Below, in pieces: positions 15,301-23,493 of a stretch of 64,000 nucleotides of DNA (position 1 is its first letter; each line of letters starts with the position of its first letter). The notes beneath the pieces are model-generated. The model saw nothing but the letters and a program-made list of their open reading frames with translations, had not been told where the DNA came from and did not search any database. The stretch comes from Candidula unifasciata (lineage: Eukaryota > Mollusca > Gastropoda > Stylommatophora > Geomitridae), in contig CAJHNH020006634.1 of assembly GCA_905116865.2 (NCBI GenBank), positions 248,001 through 312,000 of the forward strand. Reading direction: 5' to 3'. Both the position numbers and the translations under genes were made by a program.

Positions 15301-18300
15301 CAGCATCCAGGATTATCTTGGCTATGTCAGTTCTGCAGCGTTCACTGCCCTCCAGAGCTTGAAGGGCAGACACTGAATCTGTGAAGATGACAATATTTTG
15401 GACCTTTGAAGGGTAAACATCCATTACAGTCTTTAGGTGGTATACTGCTGTTTCCAGTGCAATTTTTTCAGCTTCATAGTTTGAACAGAATTCCCCGCAT
15501 GCATCAAAAATCTCTTCAACAGATCCATCGGGATAACCTATGTAGATTCCGTAACCTGCTTTAATGGTAACTTTAAATGCTGATCCATCAGTAAAGAAAG
15601 ACATGTATCCATTCTTGGGGGTAAGAATCAACGGTCTTTAGTGATGAGTTCATAAGAGCGATTGGGTCGGACTGTTTGGTTTCCTCGCCTACCAATTTTA
15701 GTTCGGACTTCTGGAGCTTTAAAGCGAGCATGTGGGTGGTAGGTTTCTTGCAACATTCTGAATTTCTTGACGTCTTTCTGGGAGGTGGTATCTGTCCTGA
15801 ATTTCATTAACACAGTGTAAAACCGATTTGTGCTTTATTCCTTAGTTTTTACCACTGTGATTGGGTACTGGGGGTTCAACACCGTGAACAGAAGAATGTG
15901 ATTGGCTGGTCTGGAGTCATCCATGTCTCTGGTGAACAGAATGGAAAAATCTCAAGATGAAGAAACAATCTAAACAAATTAATTGAAGCAATTCCCAAAC
16001 CTCACCCCCATGAGGGTGGGGGGACAAGGGGGAGGAAGAAGTATATTGCAGAAACAAATGCACTAAGACACATGACTAACTAGGCACCCCTAAAAGAGGT
16101 GTCTTCATTTGAATCAACAACTATGGAATATGGACATAATTTGTCTCAAACCACTGAAATGGCAACATAGTAAACATACATTTATAATAACCAAACATAA
16201 GCAGAAGACGACAACTTTATCATAGAAGAGGAAATACAACAGGAAAAAATTAATCTTATGGTACGGTAGACCAGGCCCTTATTCTTGCTGGGCGGCTAGC
16301 CCTGGAGGGAATCTCTGACAGGTGGACAGACAGGACAAAGCTTTTCTGATCCAACAGCATGCTATGTTCCAAGTGTATTAGTGTTGCCTTTCCTTTAACT
16401 CTTTCAGTCCTAGGCGTTTAGCACCAGAGGCCTAAAAGGTGGTAGAGAGAAACATATAATCGGAGCATCTTGTGTTCTCTGTGTTTCTAAGTAGGAATCT
16501 ATGATGTGTTCCATGGGACTGAAAGAGCTTAAGTAAATAAGGGTGGCAGAGAGGGATCATCGGCTTCTTAAGGTCAATGCAGTGTGGCACTGGTAGTTAT
16601 GTATATCCCCAACCTTCTGTCTCCTGTACTTTCAATAAACTCTAACACAGATGATCCTAAATGCCATGATGTCAAACTGTCCAGCATCTTGTCTCTTGCT
16701 CTTCCCCTGCCTCTTCTCACCTCCAAATTTCCTACTGTCACAATGTTCACCAGGTTTCTCCTTATCACATGACTATGAGTCAGTTCCTTTCAAGACATCT
16801 TCATTACTCTTTTGTATCTGTCCAAGGATCACACTGCATGGGCAGGCAATATGTGGTATGACAATACTGTCCAGGCTTTGTGCCATGAAGAGACTCAAAC
16901 AATTTTGACTACTTTACCAAGGAGACCCCCAACCAGTCACTAGAACAGACCTCAAATAGGTGATACAAGAGACAAATGAAACAAACTAAACAATAACACA
17001 CACACACAAATACACCCAAGGAGGAATTCATTTACAGTAGTAGCTGTGCTGGTAAAAGTAAAAGTAGTAGTAATAAGAACAGTAATACAGACAAAGGTAA
17101 TAAACACATTACCAGATTAGGCATCGTAAATCTGAAACTAGGATTACCAGATTAGGCATCGTAAATCTGAAACTAGGATTACCAGATTAGGCATCGTAAA
17201 TCTGAAACTAGGATTACCAGATTAGGCATCGTAAATCTGAAACTAGGATTACCAGATTAGGCATCGTAAATCTGAAACTAGGATTACCAGATTAGGCATC
17301 GTAAATCTGAAACTAGGATTACCAGATTAGGCATCGTAAATCTGAAACTAGGATTACCAGATTAGGCATCGTAAATCTGAAACTAGGATTACCAGATTAG
17401 GCATCGTAAAAGTAGTAGTAAATGGGACAGTAGTAGCAGCAGTACTAGGTTAACCAGATGTGGCTACTTACACTGATCTCTCAATTTTCTGGCTCATCGA
17501 AAAGTTAAAAAACGCAGGTTGTCCTCCGCAATAAATCGCGTTACCTTGCTGAAGGTGAAGAAATAAACAAGTGCAAATAAAATCAATCGCTGTGGAGAAA
17601 CTAATAAAGTGGAAAGCATGTGAATGAACGACAGAATCATTGTAGAGTACTGTTTGAAACAACGTAACAGAAATAAATTGTTAAAAGTAAAAGTTCCTTT
17701 TTCATGTATTCAGGCATATAGGGCTAGACCTATATTTTATAGACCAATCTGCACTTGGGGGGTGATGTGGTCAACATGACAACAGCCACCTTTACTTCCC
17801 AGAACTTTACCTGGTACCCATTAAAGGCTGACCACCTGGGTGCCAAGGTCATTTTTTGAAGAAGAAAAACGTCTGGCCCTGACAAGACCTAAACCCACAA
17901 CCTTTAGATTCCGCAGGATCTCTAGTTGCTATATCACGGCAGCTCCTGGCAAATAAATAAGACAACAGCACTTCATACAGGCATCAAGTCAATCCATCAG
18001 GTGCCATCTCCACAATAAAAGCTGGCTGCAATAGATCTCCCAACACAGTGCCATTTGCCCTTCAAGTACATTCTCCTGCTTATCTATCCCTTAACGTTAT
18101 CCTTCTACTTGCTCACTTGCCTTCAACTATTCCCTCCAGTATGTTTTCAAGTGTTAGCACAAATATAAAATAATATATCACCCAGTTTCAGTAATAACAT
18201 TTCTAAAATGATCCATATTTCTATACATCAATCAGTTTTCTTGTTTAACATTCTGCTCCTATTCATCATGCTGTACATCAATCAGTTTTCTTGTTTAACA

Positions 18301-19914
18301 TTCTGCTCCTATTCATCATGCTGCACATCTTTCAGTCACATACAGTCTATTCCTCGTCTGATCTATCCGGGGCAATATTTTTCTTCTTCTGGTTCTGTGT
18401 TAAATGTAAAATATCCCTATTCGTTTCTTCGTTCTCCTTTCCAATCTCTTAATTTCTCTATACATTAAACATTTGTAAAATGCCTAAAAAAAAAACCATA
18501 AAAACTATCTCAGTAATAAAATAAAAACTTGATTTATATAAGGGAGGTAATTCTCATTTACCTGACAATAATCCACACAGTTCTTTGCTCCTTCTATGTC
18601 CTAAAAAATCAAAAACAAGTAGATTATGTAGAATTATTTTGAAAGGGCAACACAGAATATTTAATTGATTAAATTTAATGATCAACAGCACGAGTTCCAG
18701 GAAAAAGACACATTTCTAACAGTTGCTCTCATCTCTAGTATATTTTTTTCTTTCAATGACCAGCAAAGAAATCTGCACAGGCTAACTTTTAGTTGGAAAG
18801 GGGGTGGGGGGTTAATCAGATTGCAACTGGTAGCATTAGCATGTCGAATCTTTATTGTCTATTGATAAAGAAGATAGGGCATGTGTGGGAATGTTGCGAG
18901 TGCAGTGATGTCAATTTTTGATTCATTCATCATCATATTTTTTACATATCATTCCCGTCATCTAGGATCTCCGTTTCTCATTCAGTAGCCATCTCCCCGC
19001 CCTCCCAATCTCCTTGTTTTTCAAATTTACATCTCTCTTCCAGTTTCTCTTCAAGCCTGTTAGTACCCTTCTGCCTTTCCTGACAATCTTATTAAACTGT
19101 ATCATAACTAGGCATAGGAATCACAAACCATGACAAAGGAAAGTGTGACTGGTCAGAACCATCTTCCTCAATAAGTGCAAGGAATTTTATTTAGCACCAT
19201 CGTTGATTACATTCCAGTTGTTACATTTGTAATTCATTTTTTTTAAATCTCAATGTTTAAAATGATATCCAGGAAGTGAGCAGATAAAATGACAAGTTAA
19301 CTGGCATACTGTAAGGGGTGTTGCCTTCTAATTCAGAGTGCATCTGTCTGAGAGGTGAGCAACTGTATACAAAAAAGCCTGATTTGAAATAGATGTCCAT
19401 GCAAAATTTAAACCCTGGAACAAGACCAAAGTCCAAAAGTGGGCAAAAAAAAAGGTCTAAAGCCTGAGGATATCTTGCAAATATAAGTTACTTAAAACCA
19501 AATGAAAAGTAGACTAACTTCACAATGTAACAAAACACAAATGGAAAGTGAACACTCCAGCTACATAGCCTTCATTAGCACATTACAAAAATCAATAAAA
19601 CTACATGTACAACTTAATGAAAGCACTGTACCTAACACCTTCAATTTTTTTCCTTTAAATTAAAGACCAAGTAAAAAGTGAATCAGATAAATCTAAACTA
19701 GAGCATTCTGTAAAAAAAAAAAACAAAAAAAAAAAAAAAGGTTCTGCTACTGTAATGACAAGGTTCAATCAACCACAAGTAAACCTACCTCAAACTCTAC
19801 CAAAGCCTGTCGTTTTCTTGGCATAAGCAACACATCTCTGCAAGAAAATAATAAACACAGGTGTTAAGTTAAACACCCTAAAAACACTTGTATTTAGTGA
19901 TTACTTCCCGTTTC

Positions 19915-19958
<44 letters not shown>

Positions 19959-22112
19959 AATTATGATCTAATATGAAAATTCCATCTTTTTTTTTTTAAA
20001 GTGATTAAAGGGTTGTGATTAAGCATTAAAAAGCAAGCTTGCCCATCTGCTGGCTCGTCACAGGTTTTAAGGTTTAAAAATGAACCAAGACTTCAAGTTT
20101 TTCCTGCTCCTCTTTCTATTTTTTGTAGGACAAAGCTTGAAAGAATTATAATTATGCAGACTGTTCCAATTTAATTTGGGGGGAGGGGAGGGGTTAATTT
20201 TTTAAAGCAGATTTTTAGAACAGGTCAACTATAAAGTAAAAGACCCTTTTCCACGCCTTTAGGCGTACAGGGCATATAGGGCTAGACCTATATTTTATAG
20301 ACCAATCGGCACAAGATGGGTGATGTGGCCAGCATCAAGCCGGCCGCCTTTACTTCCCGGGACGGCACCCAATACCTACTCAAGGCTAGGTCAACCTGGG
20401 AGCCAATGTCATTTTTTTTTAATTGTCCGGTTTGGCCAGGGAGTGAACCCACGACCTTCCGATCCGCCACGGCGACTCCCGGTCAACTATAAACAAAACA
20501 AAAAATACAGAGCTGCCACTCAGTGCAGCGGTAAACGCATGCTGGAAAAGAAATAAAGCAAAGGCATCTTTTCATAAAATAAGCACTAAGTATATAGTGC
20601 TACAGGTGACAGACCCGACCAATGATGATCAGCCACTTCAAGAGTTCAGACCCAGAGCTAGTCAATATTTATTTAAAATAAAAATCTCTGTCATACTAAG
20701 AATGACAACCCATAAGGTAGATGACTTTTAATTTAAAAGAGATAAGTGAAATATTTTGGCTATAAAAAAAAAAAAAAAATTTTATTTTAAAGAAAAAATC
20801 CACACACACACAAAAACTATGCGGAATGAAAACGTGAATGGAGGTAGAAAATGATTGAGAAAGCTACATCCACGGCGTGCTGGAGCTCCATTAGAGTCAA
20901 ACTTTCAGCATGCCGACAGCACATGACCGGATAAAAACAACACAAAACAAGAAGGGAACAGAACATTGTTCTGTGTTAGTGTTTGATCACCTGACAGATC
21001 CAAAATGTTGAACAGCTTCTATCAAATCACTCTCTGCTGCCAAGTCTGACAGACCTCGTACATGAACACACGCAGAAGGTGGGGGTTTGAATCTATCCAC
21101 TGCCTCCTGCAAGTAGAAGAAATTCCATTAATAACATGGCAGCAAAAAGTATATATTTATATATTACACCGAACTATTTGCAAGAGTTTACAGCTAGTGA
21201 AGGCAAAGCGTAAGCATTACACTGAATAAAAGAGCGGAGTCATCATCATTATGTTACATGCATTCCAGTGATGGCTTCATACTGTTAATGCGGGTGCCAT
21301 GTTAGCGCAGTCGATAAGAGACTCGCTTTCAAATCCAGCTGTGTCTCGCTGCAGCTAACAGGCAGTGTTCGAAACTGGACGGTTCTCGGGGTTCACCCAG
21401 CCTCTAGGAAATGGGTACCAGCGTTAACAAGGTGGGGTAAATGGAGCAATGTCGCTGTAGCTACAGAGTTGCGTGTAAACGGTGACACAGGCGGACATTT
21501 TCTCAACAGATGTCTGCACTGGTGGCAGAGAACTTATGGTTTATAACTGTGTGCAATGACGCTGGTTCACATCTCCTGACTCTACTTTTTTACTTTACTG
21601 TTAATGTTTCCTGATTAATCCTTTCTTATATCTTTAGATATTTTGAAAAAAAAAAGTACAATGTCAGTTACAATAACAAATTCATAAGCAATCTGCGTAA
21701 AAGTTTTGTTACTTGATTATATTCTGCAATTCTAATAGTTTTTTTTTTTGGGGTGGAAGGGGGGGGGGGGGAGTTAGGGGGTCCCCAGGGCAAGAGGACT
21801 AAACACAGCTGATTTTCAGGAATACTAAATACAACTGTGACTAGAAAGCTCAAAAGAGGGATTGGAAAATAGAGCACTTTGTTTATAAGCTCTGTTGTTT
21901 TGTCCGTTAGAATTTCTCTTTTGAAAACTGTTAATTATTTCTTTTTGACGATACTGCTGCAGTGTGAGTTCTTAACAAGGCCGTCATCTAATTATGCATA
22001 CATACATATATTTACAGTTCACACATATGTATGTATGTATATATATATATACACACACATATGTGTAGGTATTACAGTACATGTATGTGCATATATATAC
22101 ATACATATATAA

Positions 22113-22144
<32 letters not shown>

Positions 22145-23493
22145 ACTGGCTAAATTGCTTGCTTGTTGACATTAAGCTTTCCGGCTGCATTTTATGTTAA
22201 TGCAATTACACTTTCAAAGGTCTGGTTATTGTATTTGAAGTGATAAAAGCTTTATCTATCTTTGCTCTTCGGTGTTGGTTAATGAATGCCCTTCACAATT
22301 TTATAATCAACTGACAAGCTAGTGTTCTGTTCAATTTCAGCCAGCCCCTAATTTCTCAAAGACGTCAGACTCAGACAGCAATAGTACAGTACAGTACGAG
22401 TCATACTACTGTGGAAGAGAGATCCTCACAGTGACAACAGAGGGAGTACTTCAATGCGGTGAATGCAAGATAGGTATCCAGCCGCAGTACTACCCAGTAT
22501 AATGAAGTTTTTTTTTTTTTTAAATTGATTCTTTTGAAAATATCCAAGTTAGGAGTTAAAGTAAAGTTAACAAAAATGCGATTTTATTAGTAAAACAGTT
22601 CGAAAATGTAACTGAAACTGTAATTACAGGAAGCAGACAAAATAATGACAGGGACAAATACTGGTACTTGTAAAAGTAAAAATGTAATTCATTATTAATA
22701 ATGTCATAATGTACCATTTAGTTTAATTAACGACCAAAACCAAAATCGTTTTAGGAATACACAGAATCTGTAAAAGAACTGATGGGTGACAGTGACATAT
22801 TTTGTTTCAAACTGGATGATTTTTCTCGTGGGAGTTCCAAACTCGGATGATGACACGATTGGTAATTGGAGGGAAGAAATCATAAAACTAGAGGCTGGAC
22901 AGTATAAACGATTACAAATTCTTCTTTTGTTCTTTGAAAGAATGATAGGCCTGAACCTGAACTGCACAGAAGACAATGTAAACATAAGAAAACCACAGAA
23001 GTACTTGTCAAACACCCGGTTGAGTTTATGAACAAGAAAACGACGCCATCGCCATGCTGCCATAGAAAGAAAGCGAGCGTGTGCGGCGTTACTGCGCTAT
23101 GCTATCGATCTAGCCTAGCTACTTGTCTTGAGACCGGTTTTAAACCAACGCCATCGTGTTTTCATAAACTTGTAAAAGATTTCATTTACAAGCCTGCGCT
23201 ATTAGCAGTACTGAAGGTGTAACGAATCCAGCAATGTAAACGGAAAATAATTGCAAACAACAAACCGTAGAACGGCTGCCGCCATTCAGCGATGACTAAA
23301 CTGACTCGTCAGGAGGGAGGGATCCTCAATTGAAATTCCATAAACGCGAATTACGTCTTAGCTGCCACTTTAGTTTACAACTTAACTAATGCTTTATAAT
23401 AATACTAACATGGTACTAAACAATGAAAAGTCCTACCCGTGACCCGTCGTCTGTCCGTTGTCTTTTGTTTGTATGTTCATAATTACTCGCCAT
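181..23493 (-). CDS. HNRNPL: hnRNP L gene, 15 coding exons, 3' end outside window
   Basis: Encodes heterogeneous nuclear ribonucleoprotein L, a nuclear protein that binds CA-rich RNA through RRM domains and regulates alternative splicing and mRNA stability (family knowledge). Coding exons in transcript order: 23493-23437, 21106-20991, 19837-19789, 18600-18562, 17548-17472, 15928-15853, 13677-13592, 12521-12425, 11286-11217, 10229-10155, 10053-9949, 8692-8559, 4671-4525, 1490-1369, 385-181. Every junction is GT-AG and every phase joins, giving 485 codons without a stop. RRM1 spans about residues 33-109, RRM2 122-199, RRM3 347-421, and RRM4 begins near 468. A Gly/Pro-rich linker (about 223-346) separates RRM2 from RRM3, as in the family. 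Diagnostic stretches include NGADIYSGCCTLKIEYAK and NCDRLFNLFCLYGNV. The rest of RRM4 and the stop lie left of position 1. The vertebrate protein is about 560-590 residues, so this is roughly 85 percent of it. hnRNP L-like paralogues share the same layout, so L versus L-like is not settled. Confidence 0.95.
830..1040 (+). repeat. dispersed repeat family 3
   Basis: Shares GAGTACATCTGCCTGAGCAG, GAAACAGATGTACAGAACTC and AACAACCAGGACTTTCC with other copies. The order is fixed in every copy: AACAAGCATGTC, GTGCATCTGCC, AATAAGCC, ACAGATGTACACGCAAAAAT, then TTTACAGC(C/T)GG and a purine tail. Confidence 0.7.
1369..1490 (-). CDS. HNRNPL: hnRNP L exon 14 (RRM3 second half)
   Basis: Encodes IKFLKSKEGSAMVELGDS and RAISNLNNAFMFGNKLQL (family: KFMKSKPGAAMVEMADGYAV). 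Acceptor TTTTCCAG, donor GTTAGG, leaving phase 2. Confidence 0.95.
2177..2330 (+). mobile_element. 5' half of SINE family 1
   Basis: The head GGAGCCGCTGTAGGTCAGAG and the B-box-like GGTCTAGGGTTTAAATC precede a shortened body with AGGTTACCCAGCTTAAAATG. It is in hnRNP L intron 13. Other decayed heads of this type are at 13353-13420, 13955-14060 and 21290-21460. Confidence 0.5.
2640..2850 (-). repeat. dispersed repeat family 3, reverse orientation
   Basis: CGCGTTCACCGGCTGTAAAC, CATCCGTTTTACACATTTGA and CTCAGGCAGATGCACAACGT are the reverse complement of the family blocks. Confidence 0.62.
3205..3560. mobile_element. possible decayed hAT-type remnant
   Basis: CCAGGGGTGAGAACTC, then TTTGGTCTGCAGGGTTGGGG and GCAGGCCACATAG resemble the end of many hAT non-autonomous elements (CAGGGGT...GCGGGCCACAT). 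I cannot find the other end with confidence. Confidence 0.3.
4097..4211. repeat. 30-bp tandem repeat, four copies
   Basis: AAGACAACATTCTTCTTTCATTCACCCC units with no visible differences between the last three, in hnRNP L intron 13. A second short tandem repeat with CATTACTCTGTGACCCATGC lies at about 3982-4040. Confidence 0.93.
4222..4412 (-). mobile_element. degenerate LINE 3'-end fragment
   Basis: Translates to ILQDCPKYNISRQNFW and LRETLVEARLY then LQKTVKFIEETTLQI. It is homologous to the fragments at 25690-25880 and 63715-64000, the C-terminal end of a non-LTR retrotransposon polyprotein. It lies in hnRNP L intron 13, immediately next to the 30-bp repeats at 4097-4211. Confidence 0.65.
4525..4671 (-). 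CDS. HNRNPL: hnRNP L exon 13 (start of RRM3)
   Basis: A 147-bp phase-0 exon between CAACAG and GTAGGA. It encodes PDRFGGHGGYEMG and AVLMVYGLNMDKINCDRL then FNLFCLYGNVVR. This is RRM3 strand 1 and helix 1; the family reads VLMVYGLDQSKMNCDRVFNV. Confidence 0.96.
5648..5810. repeat. 84-bp tandem duplication
   Basis: Two copies containing TTAACCCTCAGTGTCGTCGT and CACCGCGCTGAGGTACACCA, offset 84 bases. It lies inside a CpG-rich stretch (about 5240-6560) of hnRNP L intron 12 with no recognisable gene. Confidence 0.92.
6380..6565 (+). repeat. dispersed repeat family 3
   Basis: GTACAGCTGCCCATAAGGCA, GTTGTACACGCAAAAATCAG and TTCACAGCCGGTGTTCGATG followed by a long A tail at 6551-6571. Confidence 0.6.
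7160..7352 (+). repeat. dispersed repeat family 3, most complete copy
   Basis: Contains GAGTGCATCTGCCCAAGCGG, ACAGATGTACACGCAAAAAT, GAACAACCAGGACTTTTCGC and TTACAGCTGGTAAACAAAG followed by (GAA)n. The terminal (GAA)n tail suggests a retroposon, but I see no clear tRNA-like head. Other copies: 6380-6565 (+), 14125-14310 (+), 19315-19460 (+), 42300-42455 (+), 2640-2850 (-). Confidence 0.7.
8221..8558 (-). repeat. tandem duplication of exon 12 3' end plus donor
   Basis: About three extra copies of a ~105-bp unit follow exon 12 in the transcript. Each holds the last exon codons (GPYGNPGERYGAR), the donor and ~60 bases of intron. Donors ending at 8454 (CGA/GTAAGT) and 8347 (CGG/GTAAGT) remain intact. 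The first is exactly 105 bases (35 codons) past the authentic donor, and the reading frame between them is open. The copy nearest 8260 is decayed. Confidence 0.85.
8559..8692 (-). CDS. HNRNPL: hnRNP L exon 12 (Gly/Pro/Tyr-rich linker)
   Basis: Encodes VGSGFAPGPSGPPAFG and YYDDGYGRQGPYGNPGERYG, the low-complexity linker between RRM2 and RRM3. Acceptor CACTAG, donor GTAAGT in the context CGG/GTAAGT. The last ~45 bases plus ~60 bases of the following intron are tandemly repeated downstream (8220-8555), creating further donors. Confidence 0.88.
8790..8862 (+). mobile_element. short LINE 3'-end remnant
   Basis: GACGATCTCTCTGGCAAACC followed by ACTACAACCTAAGGTATAAG matches the end of the element at 58290-58362. 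It lies in hnRNP L intron 11 in antisense orientation to the gene. Confidence 0.55.
9949..10053 (-). CDS. HNRNPL: hnRNP L exon 11 (linker)
   Basis: A 105-bp symmetric exon between CTTCTAG and GTATAT. It encodes SPFERSTPSDSMRHYSDE and then NPTRTNPRYPLQPCIT. It is not conserved at residue level with vertebrates, but the frame and splice sites fit both neighbours. Confidence 0.78.
10155..10229 (-). CDS. HNRNPL: hnRNP L exon 10 (Pro-rich linker)
   Basis: A 75-bp exon encoding KLEPAARGQPLLQEPRIG and then SAPAPY, part of the proline-rich linker where the family has NKRQRQPPLL. Acceptor TTGCAG, donor GTAAGT. It is symmetric (phase 1 in, phase 1 out), so it could be skipped without a frameshift. Confidence 0.85.
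11217..11286 (-). CDS. HNRNPL: hnRNP L exon 9 (post-RRM2 motif)
   Basis: Encodes RLNVVRNDHDSWDYTNP, the family motif LNV-x-x-ND-x-D-[ST]-WDYT-x-P directly after RRM2. Acceptor TTTCAG, donor GTAGGT; phase 1 at its end joins exon 10. Confidence 0.94.
12425..12521 (-). CDS. HNRNPL: hnRNP L exon 8 (end of RRM2)
   Basis: Encodes FDNVDSAKRARQ and then LNGADIYSGCCTLKIEYAK, the most conserved block of hnRNP L. Acceptor CTTGTAG, donor GTATGG, ending in phase 0. Confidence 0.96.
12587..12790 (+). mobile_element. SINE family 1 copy
   Basis: Plus orientation: a degraded B box (CTTGAGTTCAAATTTAC), the body GATCTTGGCTCCCAGAGCAG, then GGAAAGTAAAGGCGGCTAGC. It is antisense to hnRNP L, in intron 7. Confidence 0.65.
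12960..13165 (+). mobile_element. possible LINE-derived remnant with (GAT)n tail
   Basis: A broken frame gives RRRQWETWRRLLLEAKNAGL and CKKAERRNRM, ending AAAGGATGATGATGATGG. Codon-like content plus a terminal trinucleotide run suggests a retroelement 3' end, but no diagnostic motif survives. Confidence 0.3.
13592..13677 (-). CDS. HNRNPL: hnRNP L exon 7 (RRM2 core)
   Basis: Encodes DVMNTINKPYG followed by VQRIVIFKKNGVQAMVE, almost identical to the family's QRIVIFRKNGVQAMVEF strand. Acceptor CCCTAG, donor GTATCC, leaving phase 2. Confidence 0.95.
14125..14310 (+). repeat. dispersed repeat family 3
   Basis: GAGTGCATCTGCCTAATAGG, AATAAGCCAAATCTGTAAAA and GTTTACAGCTGGTGAATGCG followed by a purine-rich tail AAAAAGAAGAG. 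Confidence 0.68.
14720..15813 (-). mobile_element. LINE 3' part with RNase H domain (frameshifted)
   Basis: A 3' fragment of a non-LTR retrotransposon in hnRNP L intron 6, in the same orientation as the gene. The 298-codon frame at 15631-14735 begins with FFTDGSAFKVTIKAGYGIYI (first RNase H Asp), then has YEAEKIALETA (Glu), IVIFTDSVSALQAL (second Asp) and IVMQWIPGHYGTPGNDRLAK (final His/Asp). These are the catalytic residues of type I RNase H. It ends in a C-x2-C-x7-H-x4-C zinc motif (CQLCNY...HHLFEC). A 61-codon frame at 15813-15628 appears to be its upstream continuation, displaced by a frameshift. A short (AAC)n tail lies at about 14720-14735. It lacks the reverse transcriptase, so it cannot move on its own. 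Confidence 0.85.
15853..15928 (-). CDS. HNRNPL: hnRNP L exon 6 (start of RRM2)
   Basis: Encodes DMDDSRPANHILLFTVLNPQ and then YPITV. This is the linker and first strand of RRM2 (family: LLFTILNPIYSITT). The donor is GTAAAA. The 5' end of a LINE insertion lies only about 40 bases into the following intron. Confidence 0.92.
17111..17410. repeat. 35-bp perfect minisatellite in hnRNP L intron 5
   Basis: About 8.5 head-to-tail copies of a 35-bp unit starting ACCAGATTAGGCATCGTAAA, with no visible mismatch between copies, which suggests recent expansion. On the transcribed strand each unit contains TAGTTTCAG and CTGGTAATC, resembling an acceptor followed 19 bases later by a donor. Confidence 0.95.
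17472..17548 (-). CDS. HNRNPL: hnRNP L exon 5 (end of RRM1)
   Basis: Follows a CACCTTCAG acceptor and encodes AIYCGGQPAFFNFSMSQKIE, the family's IYIAGHPAFVNYSTSQKI region. The donor is GTAAGT. The exon ends in phase 2. A 35-bp minisatellite begins about 60 bases downstream in the transcript. Confidence 0.93.
17679..17950 (-). mobile_element. SINE family 1 copy
   Basis: Shares GCATATAGGGCTAGACCTAT and GGTGATGTGGTCAACATGAC with the copy at 20236. Flanked by AAATAAAT (17671-17678 and 17951-17958), a likely target duplication. It lies in hnRNP L intron 4 (between exons 4 and 5). Confidence 0.8.
18229..18335. repeat. 50-bp tandem duplication
   Basis: Two identical copies of ATCAATCAGTTTTCTTGTTT ... 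CTATTCATCATGCTG, in hnRNP L intron 4 (between exons 4 and 5). Confidence 0.92.
18562..18600 (-). CDS. HNRNPL: hnRNP L exon 4 (39-bp exon, RRM1 helix 2)
   Basis: A 39-bp phase-0 exon between TTTTTTAG and GTAAAT. It encodes DIEGAKNCVDYCQ, equivalent to the D-x-x-GA-x-x-x-V-x-Y segment of RRM1. It is symmetric, so skipping it would not shift the frame but would delete RRM1 helix 2. Confidence 0.9.
19789..19837 (-). CDS. HNRNPL: hnRNP L exon 3 (RRM1 RNP1-like strand)
   Basis: A 49-bp exon between TTGCAG and GTAGGT. It encodes DVLLMPRKRQALVEFE, the conserved PKKRQALVEFE-type strand of hnRNP L RRM1. A second AG two bases into the exon would shift the frame, so the upstream AG is chosen. Confidence 0.93.
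19916..19958. repeat. A-homopolymer, ~40 bases
   Basis: An uninterrupted A run 80 bases upstream of hnRNP L exon 3 in transcript order, where it appears as a T run. It is not close enough to be the polypyrimidine tract of the acceptor. Confidence 0.9.
20236..20480 (-). mobile_element. SINE family 1, full-length with 13-bp target duplication
   Basis: A 245-bp element flanked by perfect direct repeats GGTCAACTATAAA (20223-20235 and 20481-20493). On the minus strand it begins GGGAGTCGCCGTGGCGG with a tRNA-like B-box region GGGTTCACTCCC, then an A-rich spacer, the body GGCTCCCAGGTTGACCTAGC, and ends in CACGCCTTTAGGCG reversed, next to AAAGTAAAAG. A tRNA-derived head, defined length and target duplication together define a SINE. 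It lies in hnRNP L intron 2. Confidence 0.88.
20991..21106 (-). CDS. HNRNPL: hnRNP L exon 2 (start of RRM1)
   Basis: Begins after a TTGCAG acceptor and ends before GTGATC. It encodes the first beta strand and helix of RRM1 (VHVRGLSDLAAESDLIEA, then HFGSV), matching the family pattern VHIRGL...LVEAL..FG. The exon ends in phase 2. Confidence 0.93.
21990..22145. repeat. mixed AT/AC/GT microsatellite in hnRNP L intron 1
   Basis: Compound run of ATAC, ATGT and AT units ending in (GT)7 at 22131-22144. On the hnRNP L transcript strand the end is a (CA)7 run, the kind of site hnRNP L itself binds. Confidence 0.9.
23437..23493 (-). CDS. HNRNPL: hnRNP L exon 1 (start codon, residues 1-19)
   Basis: The start ATG at 23493-23491 is preceded by GAGCAAA and followed by MASNYEHTNKRQR, a basic stretch that could act as a nuclear localisation signal, as in other hnRNP L N-termini. 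The exon ends in CGG before a GTAGGA donor, in phase 0, and joins exon 2 in frame. Vertebrate proteins have a longer Gly-rich N-terminus here. Confidence 0.85.
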
